DNA of 64,000 bases from Clostridium_AT stratigraminis (GTDB lineage Bacteria > Bacillota > Clostridia > Clostridiales > Clostridiaceae): NCBI RefSeq assembly GCF_045310675.1, contig NZ_JBJHZZ010000001.1:310001-374000 (forward strand), given 5' to 3'. The translations under genes were made by a program, and so were the position numbers. Positions 51,696 through 60,449 of this stretch are shown here, piece after piece; position 1 is the stretch's first letter; every line of letters begins with the position of its first letter. The notes under the pieces were generated by a model, which saw only the letters and a program-made list of their open reading frames with translations, was not told where the DNA came from and searched no databases.

Positions 51696-53009
51696 ATGAA
51701 ATCAAAGAAGATAATAGCACTTGCATTAGGTGCAATTATGACTTTAGGTCTATCAGCTTGTGGAAATTCATCAGCAAGTAATACTCAGGCTCCTCAAGAT
51801 GGAGGTAAAAAGAAGCTTGTAATATGGGCATGGGATGGAACCTTTAACGTAGTTGCTGCAAATGAAGCAAAAGCAATCTATCAAAAAGAAAATAAAGATG
51901 TAGATGTTGAAGTAGTGGAAATGGCTCAAAATGACATAGTACAAAAGTTAAATACTAACTTAAGTGCAAATTCTACTGATGGATTACCTAACATAGTACT
52001 TATGGAAGATTATAGAGCACAGAACTTTTTAACTGCATACACTGATTCCTTTATGGATATTTCAGGTAAAGTTAATTCCTCAGATTTCATGGATTACAAG
52101 ATTAAATCTGATAGTGTAAATGGTAAATTATATGGACTTCCATTTGATAGTGGAGTTACAGCTTTATTCTATAGAACTGATTTAATAGAGCAAGCAGGTT
52201 ATAAAAAGGAAGATATGAACAATCTTACCTGGGATAAATTCATAGAAATTGGTAAAGCTGTTAAGGCTAAAACTGGAAAAGCAATGCTTACCTTAGATCC
52301 AAGTGACTTAGGCTTAATAAGAGTAATGATGCAGTCAGCTGGTCAATGGTATGTTAAGGAAGATGGAAAAACTGTAAACATAGCAGATAATCAAGCACTT
52401 AAGGAAGCTATAAAAACTTGGAAGAATCTTATGGATGCAGGAATTGTTAAGCCAATTACAGGCTGGGATAACTTCGTTGGTGCCTTCCAAAAGGGTGATG
52501 TTGCTTCAGTTCCTACAGGCTGCTGGATTTCAAGCTCAGTTATGAAATCACAAGATCAAAGCGGTAAATGGGCAGTTGCTCCTATTCCAAGATTAAGTAC
52601 AGTTCCAAGTTCAGTAAATGCATCAAATCTTGGAGGTTCAAGCTGGTATGTACTAAGCAAAGTTGGTAACTCAGATTTAGCAGTAGATTTTCTAGCTAAA
52701 ACCTTTGGCAGCAGTAAAGAACTTATGAATACTTTAGCAGAAAAGATCAATCTTGTAAGCACATTAAAATCTGCTTCAACCGTTGATAACTATAATAAAT
52801 CAATTGACTTCTACGGCGGACAAAAGCTGATGCAAGATTTTGCAACTTGGTCAGCAAAAATTCCAGCTGTTAACTACGGATCAAGTACCTACAACATAGA
52901 AGATATTCTATCAGGCGCTGTTCAGAACATTGTAAGCAAAAATGCAAATCTAGATACTACACTTAAGGATGTTCAAAAGCAGGCAGAAGCTGCTGTAGCT
53001 AATCAATAA
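51696..53009 (+). CDS. Sugar ABC transporter substrate-binding lipoprotein
   Basis: A 437-residue family 1 extracellular solute-binding protein. Lipobox LSAC near residue 22. The mature fold is typical of CUT1 binding proteins (KKLVIWAWDGTFNVV, the GLPNIVLMEDY segment, LYGLPFDSGVTALFYRTDL). It binds an oligosaccharide outside the membrane and delivers it to the two permeases that follow. The neighbouring glycosidases suggest galactose-containing oligosaccharides. GGGGG precedes the ATG. No ATPase gene is in the operon, so a shared MsmX-type ATPase elsewhere is likely. Confidence 0.95.
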   Translation: MKSKKIIALALGAIMTLGLSACGNSSASNTQAPQDGGKKKLVIWAWDGTFNVVAANEAKAIYQKENKDVDVEVVEMAQNDIVQKLNTNLSANSTDGLPNIVLMEDYRAQNFLTAYTDSFMDISGKVNSSDFMDYKIKSDSVNGKLYGLPFDSGVTALFYRTDLIEQAGYKKEDMNNLTWDKFIEIGKAVKAKTGKAMLTLDPSDLGLIRVMMQSAGQWYVKEDGKTVNIADNQALKEAIKTWKNLMDAGIVKPITGWDNFVGAFQKGDVASVPTGCWISSSVMKSQDQSGKWAVAPIPRLSTVPSSVNASNLGGSSWYVLSKVGNSDLAVDFLAKTFGSSKELMNTLAEKINLVSTLKSASTVDNYNKSIDFYGGQKLMQDFATWSAKIPAVNYGSSTYNIEDILSGAVQNIVSKNANLDTTLKDVQKQAEAAVANQ

Positions 53010-53023
53010 GCATATACCAATGC

Positions 53024-53079
53024 AAATCGCTATTTGATTTTGAGAAAAAAGTAATATAATCTCTATCAAATAGCGATTT
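53024..53079 (+). other. 14-bp hairpin after the binding-protein gene
   Basis: AAATCGCTATTTGA / TCAAATAGCGATTT, exact complement, with a 28-nt loop and no T-run. Hairpins here often protect the binding-protein mRNA end and let it be made in excess over the permeases. Confidence 0.65.
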
Positions 53080-53090
53080 ACTTTAATAAA

Positions 53091-53182
53091 GGGCTAAATA
53101 ATTGATAATTATTTAGTACAGTATAAGGAGTACTAAGGGCTTAAGCATTGATAATGCTTAAGTGCAGAATAAGGAATACTAA
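53091..53182 (+). repeat. Two tandem 46-bp units, each a covarying hairpin plus an AAGGA(G/A) site
   Basis: Unit 1 is 53091-53136, unit 2 is 53137-53182. The hairpin arms differ but pair perfectly in each (CTAAATAATT-GAT-AATTATTTAG versus CTTAAGCATT-GAT-AATGCTTAAG). Each is followed by ATAAGGA(G/A)TACTAAGGG. Confidence 0.75.
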
Positions 53183-53194
53183 GGGGGTATGACA

Positions 53195-54085
53195 TTGAAA
53201 ATTAATAAAAAAGGCACCTTAGAGAGAAAGCATAATATTATTGGCTGGTGTTTTACAATCATAAGTATATTACTGATAGTTACTTTTGTTTTTTATCCTA
53301 TGATACAAGCCTTTATTACCTCCTTAAAGTCAGGAACCGGTAATAACTTAAGATACGTAGGATTCAATAATTATAAAAGGCTTTTAACTGATGATACCTT
53401 TAAAAAAGCAGTTACTAATACTTTAATATATTTAATAGTTCAAGTTCCTATAATGATTTTATTGGCTTTATTCATTTCCGTACTTTTAAATGACAAAAAC
53501 ATTAAAGGAAAAGGCTTTTTCAGAACAGCAATATTTTTACCCTGCGTTACATCTCTAGTAGCCTATTCTGTAATATTTAAAAGCTTATTTGCCAATGATG
53601 GTTTAATTAATAAACTTTTATTAAATATACACCTAATTTCAGCACCAATTTCTTGGATGACAAGTCCTTTTTGGGCTAAAATTACAATTATAATAGCAAT
53701 AACGTGGCGTTGGACGGGTTATAATATGATATTTTATTTAGCTGGCTTACAAAACATAGATCCAGCAATTTATGAGGCAGCAAGAATAGATGGGGCTTCA
53801 GAAGTAAAACAATTCTTTAATATTACAATACCTTTACTAAAACCGATTATATTATTTACAACAATTACTTCTACTACTGGAACTCTGCAGCTTTTCGATG
53901 AAGTAATGAATATCACTGGAGGCGGACCAGGAAATGCCTCAACTACAATTTCACAATATATATACAATCTAAGCTTTAAATATACAGCAAACTTTGGATA
54001 TGCAGCAGCAGTTTCCTATACAATTTTAGCTATGATTGTTATATTATCACTAATTCAATTTAAAGTGGCAGGTGATAATAAATGA
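53195..54085 (+). CDS. Sugar ABC transporter permease (MalF/LacF-like)
   Basis: 296 residues from a TTG at 53195, 7 nt after GGGGG; an ATG at 53189 would be too close to that site. Six TM helices, with the binding-protein-dependent transport EAA loop as YEAARIDGASEVKQFFNITIP. It pairs with the next permease to form the membrane pore of a CUT1 oligosaccharide importer. The 3' end overlaps the next gene by 4 bp. Confidence 0.93.
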   Translation: MKINKKGTLERKHNIIGWCFTIISILLIVTFVFYPMIQAFITSLKSGTGNNLRYVGFNNYKRLLTDDTFKKAVTNTLIYLIVQVPIMILLALFISVLLNDKNIKGKGFFRTAIFLPCVTSLVAYSVIFKSLFANDGLINKLLLNIHLISAPISWMTSPFWAKITIIIAITWRWTGYNMIFYLAGLQNIDPAIYEAARIDGASEVKQFFNITIPLLKPIILFTTITSTTGTLQLFDEVMNITGGGPGNASTTISQYIYNLSFKYTANFGYAAAVSYTILAMIVILSLIQFKVAGDNK

Positions 54086-54900
54086 GAAAGATAACAAAGA
54101 TACTTAAATATATATTTTTAACAGCGGCAGCTTTAATTTCAATTTTCCCATTTCTATGGATGCTAATAAGTGCGACTAATAAGTCCATAGAGGTTAGTAG
54201 AGGCTCCTTATTGCCTGGGACATTTTTATTTGAAAACCTGAAAAATCTTTTTGCAAACAATTTAAACTTCGCTAATTCCTTAGTTAATTCAGCTAAAATT
54301 GCTGTAATAACTACAGTTTTGGCACTAATCATTTCCTCTTTAGCAGGTTATGGCTTTGAAATTTATAAAACTAAATTCAGAGATAAAATATTTGCTATTT
54401 TACTTTTGTCAATGATGGTTCCTTTTGCATCACTTATGGTACCCCTATTTAGGATGTTTAGAAGCTTTAAAGTATTTGGATTAAATACTACTGCTTCAGT
54501 AATTATTCCAAGCATCGCCACAGCCTTCTTAATTTTCTTCTTCAGGCAAAATACAAAAGCTTTTCCAAAGGACTTGTTAGAGGCTGGCCGTATTGATGGC
54601 TTAAGTGAAATACAGCTGTTTACTAAGATTTATGTTCCTACTATGAAATCTACCTATGCAGCAGCAGCTATAATTACTTTTATGAGCAGCTGGAATAACT
54701 ATATGTGGCCCCTTATTACGCTGCAAACTGCAAGTAAAAGAACAGCACCGCTAATAATATCTACAATGAGTTCCTCTTACACTCCAGATTATGGTATGAT
54801 TATGGCGGGAATAGTAATAGCAACTTTACCAACAGCATTAGTATTCTTTTTGATGCAAAAACAATTTGTAGAAGGAATGCTTGGCTCTGTTAAGGGTTAG
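54082..54900 (+). CDS. Sugar ABC transporter permease (MalG/LacG-like)
   Basis: 272 residues, six TM helices. The EAA loop reads LEAGRIDGLSEIQLFTKIYVP, with the C-terminal FVEGMLGSVKG typical of MalG-type subunits. ATGA overlap with the MalF-like gene. It completes the membrane part of the importer. Confidence 0.94.
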   Translation: MRKITKILKYIFLTAAALISIFPFLWMLISATNKSIEVSRGSLLPGTFLFENLKNLFANNLNFANSLVNSAKIAVITTVLALIISSLAGYGFEIYKTKFRDKIFAILLLSMMVPFASLMVPLFRMFRSFKVFGLNTTASVIIPSIATAFLIFFFRQNTKAFPKDLLEAGRIDGLSEIQLFTKIYVPTMKSTYAAAAIITFMSSWNNYMWPLITLQTASKRTAPLIISTMSSSYTPDYGMIMAGIVIATLPTALVFFLMQKQFVEGMLGSVKG

Positions 54901-55010
54901 TGCAGCAAACGAAAGGTCCCTGTGCCGCATTAAATAAAATAAGAATAAAGAGTTAGTAATTGAGAAGATATAATTATTAACTCTTTATTTATACTTAAGG
55001 AGGTAACACA
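54901..55010. other. Gap before lacZ: REP-like fragment and 18-bp hairpin
   Basis: GAAAGGTCCCTGTGCCGC (about 54911-54928) resembles the REP-like family. AATAAAGAGTTAGTAATT (54944-54961) pairs with 54972-54989 (one G.U). No T-run follows, so transcription may continue into lacZ at reduced level. Confidence 0.5.
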
Positions 55011-58000
55011 ATGAATTTTAAGACTCCAAGCACAGCTTGGCTTTCTGATCCATCAATTTTTGCAGTTAATAGATTAGAACCACACTCAGATCACAAATAC
55101 TACGTAACTATTGAAGAAGCAAAAAAAGGGGAAATGACACTAAGGCAAAGCTTAAATGGAAATTGGAAGTTTGACTTTGCACTTAATCCAAATGATAGAA
55201 TTGATAATTTTTATGAAGAAGATTTTGATTGTAATGCTTGGAAGGATATAACCGTACCTGGACATATTCAATTACAAGGCTATGATAAACCCCAATATGT
55301 AAATACCATGTATCCTTGGGACGGGCACAGCTTTTTAAGGCCTCCTTTTATATCCGAAGAATATAATCCTGTAGGGAGCTATGTAAAATATTTTACACTA
55401 GAAGAAGAACTTAAAGATAAGCCCCTATTTATTTCCTTCCAAGGAGTAGAAAATGCGTTTTACCTTTGGCTAAATGGAGAGTTTATAGGCTATAGTGAAG
55501 ACAGTTTTACCCCCTCTGAATTTGATTTAACGCCATATATAAAAAATGGCGAAAATAAGCTGTCAGTAGAAGTTTACAAAAGGTCTACAGGGGCTTGGCT
55601 GGAGGATCAGGATTTTTGGCGCTTCTCCGGTATATTTAGAGAGGTTTATTTATATACGGTTCCTAAAACTCATATCTCAGACATCTTTGTAAAAACAAAC
55701 TTAGATAGTGAATATAAAAATGCAGTATTAGAAATGGATTTCAAAATAACTGGTGAGCTTAGGGGGCAGGCATCATTAGAACTAATGGATAAAGATGGTT
55801 TAACTATTGCCTTCTTAAATGAGGCTTCACTTAAGGATTTTATGTCCCTTAAGCTGGCTCTTAGCAACGTAAAGCTTTGGAGTGCTGAAGATCCATATCT
55901 TTATACACTTTATATTTATATTAAAGATAATGCAGGTAATATTATTGAAATTGTTCCTCAAAAAATTGGCTTTAGAAAATTTGAAATTATAAATAAGGTT
56001 ATGAAGATAAACGGCAAGAGAATAGTCTTTAAGGGTATAAATCGTCATGAATTCAACTGCAGAAGAGGAAGAGCAATCACTAAGGAAGATATGCTGTGGG
56101 ACATTAGATTTCTAAAGCAAAACAATATAAATGCCGTAAGAACCAGCCATTATCCAAATCAAAGCTATTGGTACGAGCTTTGTGATGAATATGGGATCTA
56201 TTTAATTGATGAGACTAATTTAGAAACCCATGGTTCCTGGCAGAAGATGGGCGCAATTAAGCCTGATTGGGTTATTCCTGGCGACAAACCCGAATGGCTT
56301 AACATTATATTAGACAGGGCAGCTTCCATGCTGGAAAGAGATAAGAATCACCCATCCATACTAATTTGGTCCTGTGGAAATGAATCCTTTGGCGGAGAAA
56401 ACTTATTTAAAATGTCTGAGTACTTCAGAAAAAAGGATCCCTCCAGACTGGTACATTACGAAGGTGTGTTTAACGACAGAAGTTTCAATAATACAAGTGA
56501 TATGGAAAGCAGGATGTATGCTAAAGTTAATGCTATAGAGGAATATTTGAATAGTAATCCTGAAAAACCTTACATAAACTGTGAATATATGCATGCCATG
56601 GGGAACTCCTGCGGTGCAATGCACAAGTATACAGAGCTTGAAGACAAGTATGAAATGTATCAGGGCGGATTTATCTGGGATTATATAGATCAGTTTATAG
56701 TTAAAAAAGATAGCTTTGGCAGAGAATTCTTAGCCTATGGCGGTGATTTTGAAGACAGACCAACAGATTATAATTTCTGCGGCAATGGTATAGTATATGC
56801 AGATAGAACAGTCTCACCAAAGGCGCAGGAAGTTAGAAAACTCTATGAAAATATAATGCTCATTGTTGATAAAAATGGAGTTTTAATTAAAAATAATAAT
56901 CTTTTTATAGACACCTCAGAATATTATCTTGAATATTACCTTGAGTATAACGGCAAGGAAATTTATAAAGATAATATAGAGATTAATATTAAAGCAGGTG
57001 AAGAAAAGTATGTTGACTTCAATTTGCCTAAGGTTTATGAAGCTGGCGAATATTCCATAAATGCTGCATTTAAACTTAAAAATGCTGCTCCATGGGCAGA
57101 CAGAGATCATATAATCGCCTTTAGCCAGTATGTATATAAGACAGAGGAGAAAGCTGCTTTTAATAAAATGGAAAAGCCTACCGTAATAAATGGCGATGTG
57201 AATATAGGAGTAAAGACTAGAGACTTTAGTGTATTATTTTCAAAGCAAGAGGGTGGAATAGTATCCTTAAGATATGGAGGCAAGGAGGTTATTACTCGAG
57301 CACCAATGCCAATATATTGGAGGGCCATGACGGATAATGACAGAGGAAATGGTCAGGGCTATAGATGTGGTCAGTGGCTTCAAGCAAGCATGTTTCAACG
57401 CTTAAAAGAGGTTCAAGTATCGGAAGAGGATTATAGCGTAACTGTAAAATACACCTATGCTTTACCTACTATACCAAAAACAGAGGTAATAGTAGCCTAC
57501 ACCACCTATGGTAATGGTGAAATTAAGGTTTGCTGTGACTATAAAGGAACTGAAGGGCTACCAGAACTTCCTATATTCGGCTTTGCAATTAAATTATCTG
57601 CAGATTTTGACAGCTTTAAGTGGTTTGGTTTAGGACCAGAGGAAAACTATTGTGATAGACTGCAGGGCGCAAAATTAGGAATCTTTGAAAAGTCAGTAAT
57701 TGATAATGTTTCAAAATATGCTGTGCCTCAAGAAAGTGGAAATCACACAGGAGTAAGATGGGCAGAGATTAGAAATAAAGACGGCTTTGGGCTAAAGTTT
57801 AAGGCATTAGAAAGTGCTTTTGAACTTGGAGTATCGCCTTATACAGCCTTTGAACTTCAAAATGCACTTCATTACTATGAACTACCACCTGCTAATTATA
57901 CTGTAGTTACCATAGCAGTAAAACAGATGGGAGTTGGGGGAGATGACAGTTGGGGTGCTCCAGTCCATAAGGAATATCTCATAGATTCCTCTAAAGATAT

Positions 58001-58031
58001 ACATTTTGAATTTGTAATAGGAAAATGTTAA
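55011..58031 (+). CDS. lacZ: Beta-galactosidase, GH2 (LacZ-type)
   Basis: A 1006-residue, five-domain GH2 enzyme: a jelly-roll sugar-binding domain (~40-215; WLEDQDFWRFSGIFREVYL), an Ig-like domain, a TIM barrel (~320-610) and C-terminal Bgal_small_N (~720-1006). The general acid Glu458 lies in WSCGNESFGG, and the nucleophile Glu525 in NCEYMHAMGNS. Length and order match E. coli LacZ. No signal peptide, so it hydrolyses imported galactosides in the cytoplasm. GGAGG precedes the ATG. Confidence 0.96.
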   Translation: MNFKTPSTAWLSDPSIFAVNRLEPHSDHKYYVTIEEAKKGEMTLRQSLNGNWKFDFALNPNDRIDNFYEEDFDCNAWKDITVPGHIQLQGYDKPQYVNTMYPWDGHSFLRPPFISEEYNPVGSYVKYFTLEEELKDKPLFISFQGVENAFYLWLNGEFIGYSEDSFTPSEFDLTPYIKNGENKLSVEVYKRSTGAWLEDQDFWRFSGIFREVYLYTVPKTHISDIFVKTNLDSEYKNAVLEMDFKITGELRGQASLELMDKDGLTIAFLNEASLKDFMSLKLALSNVKLWSAEDPYLYTLYIYIKDNAGNIIEIVPQKIGFRKFEIINKVMKINGKRIVFKGINRHEFNCRRGRAITKEDMLWDIRFLKQNNINAVRTSHYPNQSYWYELCDEYGIYLIDETNLETHGSWQKMGAIKPDWVIPGDKPEWLNIILDRAASMLERDKNHPSILIWSCGNESFGGENLFKMSEYFRKKDPSRLVHYEGVFNDRSFNNTSDMESRMYAKVNAIEEYLNSNPEKPYINCEYMHAMGNSCGAMHKYTELEDKYEMYQGGFIWDYIDQFIVKKDSFGREFLAYGGDFEDRPTDYNFCGNGIVYADRTVSPKAQEVRKLYENIMLIVDKNGVLIKNNNLFIDTSEYYLEYYLEYNGKEIYKDNIEINIKAGEEKYVDFNLPKVYEAGEYSINAAFKLKNAAPWADRDHIIAFSQYVYKTEEKAAFNKMEKPTVINGDVNIGVKTRDFSVLFSKQEGGIVSLRYGGKEVITRAPMPIYWRAMTDNDRGNGQGYRCGQWLQASMFQRLKEVQVSEEDYSVTVKYTYALPTIPKTEVIVAYTTYGNGEIKVCCDYKGTEGLPELPIFGFAIKLSADFDSFKWFGLGPEENYCDRLQGAKLGIFEKSVIDNVSKYAVPQESGNHTGVRWAEIRNKDGFGLKFKALESAFELGVSPYTAFELQNALHYYELPPANYTVVTIAVKQMGVGGDDSWGAPVHKEYLIDSSKDIHFEFVIGKC

Positions 58032-58063
58032 TACTAAAATTCTAAAATAATTTTAAGGAATTT

Positions 58064-58091
58064 ACTGCTGACAAAATGTCAGTAGTTTTTT
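58064..58091 (+). terminator. Intrinsic terminator after lacZ
   Basis: ACTGCTGAC / GTCAGTAGT 9-bp stem (one G.U) followed by TTTTTT. It may be partial, because the alpha-galactosidase gene follows in the same direction. Confidence 0.85.
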
Positions 58092-58157
58092 CCTATAAGA
58101 AGCATTTTGTACACAAGGCTAAATACCAAAGTTTATTAGAAAGGTAAAGGATTAATT

Positions 58158-60341
58158 ATGAGTATTATTTATAATAATGAGCATAAAATTTTTCATTTAC
58201 AGGCAGGAGATACAAGCTATGTTATGAAGGTTTTAGAAGAAGGGTATCTTGCCCATTTATATTGGGGAAGAAAGGTAAGAGACATAAGTGCAGAAGAAGC
58301 ATTAGTCCTTGTTGAAAGATGCTCTTTTTCACCAAATCCTAATGGATCAAACAAATTACTTTCCTTGGATACCTTGCCCCAGGAATATCCTTCCTATGGA
58401 AGCACAGATTATCGTACTCCTGCTTATGAACTGCAGCTTGAAAACGGGTCTACTGTAACTGAGCTTAAATATGAGACTCACAAAATTATCAAGGGCAAAC
58501 CAAATCTTGAAGGTTTACCTGCAACTTATACAGAAAGTGATAATGAAGCAGAAACACTTGAAATAGTCATGATTGATGAGCTAATTGGACTTAAGGTAAT
58601 ATTATCCTACACCATATTCGAAGATTATAATGTTATTACCAGAAATGTTCGATTTATAAATAATGGAACCACTAAGCTGAAACTTCTTCGTGCCTTAAGT
58701 ATGAGTATAGATTTTAATAATGATAAGTTTGATTTTCTACATCTTTATGGTGCCTGGACAAGAGAAAGACACATTGAAAGAAAACCTCTCTTTCAGGGAA
58801 ATCAATCCATAGAAAGCAGGCGTGGTGCAAGCAGTCACAATCATAATCCTTTTATTTGCTTATTAAGTAAGGGAGCTTCGGAGGAATATGGTGATGTATT
58901 TGGCTTTAGTCTGGTTTACAGCGGTAATTTTCTAGCTCAAGCAGAAGTTGCTGAGCATAATACAACAAGATTATCTATGGGAATAAATCCTTTTGATTTT
59001 TCATGGATATTAGAACCAGGGGAGGCATTTCAAACTCCTGAGGTGGTAATGGTTTACTCAAGTAAGGGTTTAGGTGAGATGTCTAGGACCTATCATAAGC
59101 TTTACAGAAACAGGCTATGCAGAGGTAATTTTAGAGATGAAAAGAGACCTGTTTTAGTAAATAATTGGGAGGCCACTTACTTTGACTTTAATTCTGATAA
59201 AATAGAAGGTATAGCTAAGGCAGGAAAGGAACTTGGCTTTGAGCTTTTGGTATTAGATGACGGCTGGTTTGGCAGACGAAACAGTGATACAAGTTCTTTA
59301 GGAGACTGGGTGGCAGATCCTAAAAAATTACCTAAGGGGCTTAAAGCTTTGGCTAAAGGTGTTAATAACATAGGCATGCAATTTGGCCTATGGTTTGAAC
59401 CGGAGATGGTATCGCCAGACAGTGATTTATATAGGCAACATCCTGATTGGTGTATTCATGTACAGGGTAGAAGGCGCTCTGAGGGCAGAAATCAGCTGGT
59501 ACTTGATTTATCAAGAGAAGAGGTTTGTAATTATATTATTCATTCAATATCCAATGTTTTAAAATCAGCTCCAATTAGCTATGTAAAATGGGACATGAAT
59601 AGAAATATGACAGAAATAGGCTCAGAAAGCCTGTCTTATGATAGGCAAAGAGAAACTGCTCATAGATATATTTTGGGCTTGTATAGAGTCATGGATAAAA
59701 TAGTAAGTGATTTCCCTAATGTATTATTTGAAAGCTGCTCAGGTGGTGGCGGCCGCTTTGACCCTGGAATGCTATACTATATGCCTCAAACCTGGACTAG
59801 TGATGATACTGATGCAGTTGAAAGACTAAAGATACAATATGGAACTAGTATTGTATATCCTTTAATTACTATGGGAGCCCATGTATCGGCAGTACCCAAT
59901 CATCAAGTTCATAGGAATACATCGCTTAAAATAAGAGGGGACGCAGCTATGTCTGGTAATTTTGGCTATGAGCTAGATCTTACAAGGCTTACAGAAGAGG
60001 AGAAGGGCATAGTTCAAGCACAGATAGCTGAATATAAAGGATTAAGAGAACTTATACAGTTTGGCAATATGTATAGGCTGCTAAGTCCTTTTGAAGGAAA
60101 TGAAGCTGCCTGGATGGTGGTTTCAGAAGATAAAAGTGAGGCTTCTGTAGCTTATTTCAGGGTGCTTGCTGTGCCAAATGGACCAATTACTAGGTTAAAT
60201 TTAAAAGGCCTAGACCCAAATAGAAATTATTCAGTAACCGGTAAGAATGGAGTTTATGGCGGAGATGAGCTAATGTATACAGGGCTAAGCATCCCTAAAC
60301 TGCAGGGTGACTATCAAAGTATTACATGGATTTTAAAGTAA
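58158..60341 (+). CDS. Alpha-galactosidase, GH36
   Basis: A 727-residue GH36 enzyme of the AgaA/RafA subgroup: an N-terminal beta-supersandwich (~1-330), a TIM barrel (~330-620) with DDGWFGRRNSD and WFEPEMVSPDS, and a C-terminal beta domain. The nucleophile Asp479 is in YVKWDMNR and the acid/base Asp549 in WTSDDTDA, close to Asp478/Asp548 of the Geobacillus enzyme. SCSGGGGRFDPGML is the cysteine-containing loop. No signal peptide. It removes alpha-galactose from imported raffinose-type oligosaccharides or galactomannan fragments, alongside LacZ. Confidence 0.96.
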   Translation: MSIIYNNEHKIFHLQAGDTSYVMKVLEEGYLAHLYWGRKVRDISAEEALVLVERCSFSPNPNGSNKLLSLDTLPQEYPSYGSTDYRTPAYELQLENGSTVTELKYETHKIIKGKPNLEGLPATYTESDNEAETLEIVMIDELIGLKVILSYTIFEDYNVITRNVRFINNGTTKLKLLRALSMSIDFNNDKFDFLHLYGAWTRERHIERKPLFQGNQSIESRRGASSHNHNPFICLLSKGASEEYGDVFGFSLVYSGNFLAQAEVAEHNTTRLSMGINPFDFSWILEPGEAFQTPEVVMVYSSKGLGEMSRTYHKLYRNRLCRGNFRDEKRPVLVNNWEATYFDFNSDKIEGIAKAGKELGFELLVLDDGWFGRRNSDTSSLGDWVADPKKLPKGLKALAKGVNNIGMQFGLWFEPEMVSPDSDLYRQHPDWCIHVQGRRRSEGRNQLVLDLSREEVCNYIIHSISNVLKSAPISYVKWDMNRNMTEIGSESLSYDRQRETAHRYILGLYRVMDKIVSDFPNVLFESCSGGGGRFDPGMLYYMPQTWTSDDTDAVERLKIQYGTSIVYPLITMGAHVSAVPNHQVHRNTSLKIRGDAAMSGNFGYELDLTRLTEEEKGIVQAQIAEYKGLRELIQFGNMYRLLSPFEGNEAAWMVVSEDKSEASVAYFRVLAVPNGPITRLNLKGLDPNRNYSVTGKNGVYGGDELMYTGLSIPKLQGDYQSITWILK

Positions 60342-60348
60342 GTTTTTT

Positions 60349-60440
60349 GAGCCACGGGGAGGTTTCTCGTGGCTCACTTTGTAACACAGGGAGGTTTCTA
60401 GTGCCACATTGAAATGCATGTGGAATTAGAAACCTCCCCA
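60349..60440. repeat. REP-like cluster: three GGGAGGTTTCT copies forming two hairpins
   Basis: Hairpin 1: GAGCCACG / CGTGGCTC (60349-60356 / 60368-60375) around GGGAGGTTTCT. Hairpin 2: GGGAGGTTTCTA / TAGAAACCTCCC (60389-60400 / 60427-60438) with inner CCACAT / ATGTGG. They lie between convergent alpha-galactosidase and aminopeptidase genes and may also terminate transcription. Confidence 0.75.
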
Positions 60441-60449
60441 TGTCACATA

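Noticed and set aside
53031..53065. Promoter-like TTGATT/TATAAT in the loop of the 53024-53079 hairpin
   Set aside because: The spacing is only 15 bp and the -35 is poor; the hairpin is a sufficient explanation.
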